This document shows, in pieces, positions 62,638 through 64,000 of a DNA stretch of 64,000 nucleotides; position 1 is the first letter of the stretch, and every line of letters starts with the position of its first letter. The translations under genes were made by a program, and so were the position numbers. Below the pieces are notes generated by a model, which searched no databases, was not told where the DNA came from, and worked only from the letters and a program-made list of their open reading frames with translations. This stretch comes from Phycisphaeraceae bacterium (GTDB lineage Bacteria; Planctomycetota; Phycisphaerae; Phycisphaerales; UBA1924), in the NCBI GenBank assembly GCA_019636615.1, contig JAHBXF010000001.1:1798001-1862000 (forward strand), read 5' to 3'.

Positions 62638-64000
62638 ATGTCGATCACCCGTCGCGAAGTTCTCATGCGTGGCGCCGCCTTCTCGCTTGGCTTCGCGGGG
62701 CTCCGGCGGGCTCTCCACGCCGCGCCGGCCGGCAACTGGAGCGGCATCCCCCTGCCCACCGGCGGCGTGGGCTATGGCCCACTGGTGAAAGACCCGGAAG
62801 GCGTCTTTGATCTTCCCGCCGGGTTCACCTACGCCATCATCGCGCGCGCGGGTGAAAAGATGGACGATGGCCTCTTCGTTCCCGGCAAGCAGGACGGCAT
62901 GGCCGCCTTCGTCGGCCCGCGCGGCACCACCATCCTCGTCTGCAACCACGAGATCGGACTCCAGCACAACACCCGCTGGAGTCCATTCGGCAAAGACCAG
63001 GAACTTCTCTCCAAGGTTGACCGCGCCCGCGTCTATGACTATGGCAAAGGCCGCGCCCCGGGCATGGGCGGCACCACAACCATGGTCTACAACACCGCCA
63101 CTCGACAGGTCGAGAAGAAGTTTCTCTCCCTGGCCGGGACACACCTGAACTGCGCCGGCGGGCCCACCCCGTGGGGCAGTTGGCTCACGTGCGAAGAGTG
63201 CCACATCAACGCCGAGGGCGATGTCGAGCAGAACCACGGCTATGTCTTCGAAGTCCCTGCCACCGAGGTGATGGAACTCGTCCGCCCGCGCCCCATCACC
63301 GGCATGGGTCGGTTCGTGCACGAGGCCGTCGCCATCGACCCGGCCACGGGCATTGTGTACCTCACCGAGGACGCCGCCGACGGGCTTCTCTACCGGTTTA
63401 TTCCCAACCGTCGCGGCGTGATGCTCGCCGGCGGCAGACTTCAGGCCCTCGCCGTTCGGGATCGAAAGTCACTCGACACCAGCAACCGCGGCGGCGCGCC
63501 CACCACGCCCGTGGGCGAGAAACTCGGTGTCGCGTGGATCGACCTGGAGGACATCGACTCTCCGACCAACGACCTTCGCAAGCGGGGCTGGCGCGATGGC
63601 GCCGCCAAGTTCGCGCGCGGCGAGGGCATGTGGTGGGGCAACGATTCGGCCTACTTCGCCTGCACCGACGGCGGGCACGCCCACCGCGGGCAGATCTTCC
63701 GGTACGTGCCTTCGCCCGCCGAAGGCACGCCCGAGGAGGCCAAGGCCCCGGGGACGCTCGAACTCTTTGTCGAGCCCAACGACGCCACCGTGATTGAAAA
63801 CCCCGACAACATCTGCGTCGCGCCGTGGGGCCACCTTTTCGCAGCAGAGGACGAGTCTGTCGAAGGGGACAAAGTCAACCGCCTGCTGGGCATCACACCG
63901 GCCGGCGAGATCTACCCCTTTGCCAGGAACGCGCTGAGCAGTTCTGAACTGGCCGGCGTCTGCTTCTCGCCCGACGGCAAGACCATGTTCGTGAACATTC
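62638..64000 (+). CDS. PhoX-like (DUF839) Tat-exported protein, 3' end outside window
   Basis: The frame is open from ATG at 62638 (AAAGGAG upstream) to the window end, about 454 residues so far. The N-terminus has a twin-arginine signal (SITRREVLMRGAAFSLGF). The body shows PhoX/DUF839 motifs: TTILVCNHEIG, LNCAGGPTPWGSWLTCEE, FVHEAVAIDPATGIVYLTED and WGNDSAYFACTDGGHAHRGQ. PhoX is a calcium- and iron-dependent alkaline phosphatase; DUF839 members also include other hydrolases, so phosphatase activity is inferred. The imperfect repeat GGACA-GAAT-TGTCC (near 62553) upstream could be an operator. Confidence 0.85.
   Translation, partial: MSITRREVLMRGAAFSLGFAGLRRALHAAPAGNWSGIPLPTGGVGYGPLVKDPEGVFDLPAGFTYAIIARAGEKMDDGLFVPGKQDGMAAFVGPRGTTILVCNHEIGLQHNTRWSPFGKDQELLSKVDRARVYDYGKGRAPGMGGTTTMVYNTATRQVEKKFLSLAGTHLNCAGGPTPWGSWLTCEECHINAEGDVEQNHGYVFEVPATEVMELVRPRPITGMGRFVHEAVAIDPATGIVYLTEDAADGLLYRFIPNRRGVMLAGGRLQALAVRDRKSLDTSNRGGAPTTPVGEKLGVAWIDLEDIDSPTNDLRKRGWRDGAAKFARGEGMWWGNDSAYFACTDGGHAHRGQIFRYVPSPAEGTPEEAKAPGTLELFVEPNDATVIENPDNICVAPWGHLFAAEDESVEGDKVNRLLGITPAGEIYPFARNALSSSELAGVCFSPDGKTMFVNI

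Overview
The window is a GC-rich bacterial chromosome segment. It most resembles a planctomycete of the class Phycisphaerae. The main clue is a set of large secreted proteins that end in paired EF-hand (dockerin-like) repeats followed by a terminal Gly-Cys; as I recall, this tail is called a 'GC-type dockerin' in Phycisphaerales. CotH-type proteins, a delta-60-like repeat protein and many signal-peptide proteins with Pro/Gln/Arg-rich low complexity fit the same group. Taxonomy is an inference from gene style, not from a marker gene.

Layout. Positions 1-9213 (all minus strand) encode four cell-surface or secreted proteins: a 13-repeat beta-propeller-like protein cut by the window edge, a CotH protein, a discoidin/Ig-like protein and a multicopper oxidase fused to a plastocyanin domain. 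A solitary atpA with its own terminator (9526-11094) and a fused rRNA methyltransferase rlmKL (11335-13680) follow. Two tandem paralogous tail-fibre-like secreted proteins (13728-17410) share a nearly identical 227-base block and a common upstream inverted repeat. A secreted 8 x 15-residue repeat protein lies at 17664-18374. Housekeeping and metabolic genes come next: upp divergent from a cytosine deaminase gene, acs, ftsH, a TlpA-like redoxin, a tandem universal stress protein, ldhA, a beta-carbonic-anhydrase-like gene and a short uvrC.

From 29960 onward there is a second CotH protein with a readable promoter, a YifB/ComM ATPase, an odd tRNA-like gene, lpd, a sigma/anti-sigma-like pair, an AlkD-like gene beside nadB, a Ycf46-like AAA ATPase, an Mrp/ApbC ATPase without its CxxC, a secreted low-complexity protein, an AT-rich non-coding island with a strong terminator, a sugar-nucleotide epimerase, a Lys-rich-tail/SnoaL fusion and folE2.

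The least explained region is 48830-56459, four co-directional genes: a polytopic membrane protein, a 1305-residue pseudokinase-TM-coiled-coil-FGE-like fusion, a lipoprotein, and a 638-residue protein with a kinase-like C-lobe motif. I regard this as the best candidate for an undescribed system. The right end carries amino-acid metabolism genes (a solitary amino-acid binding protein divergent from threonine ammonia-lyase and fumarylacetoacetase), three small conserved-looking genes and a Tat-exported PhoX-like protein cut by the window edge.

Two genes run off the window ends (start of window on minus, end of window on plus). All functional calls come from motif reading without database searches.
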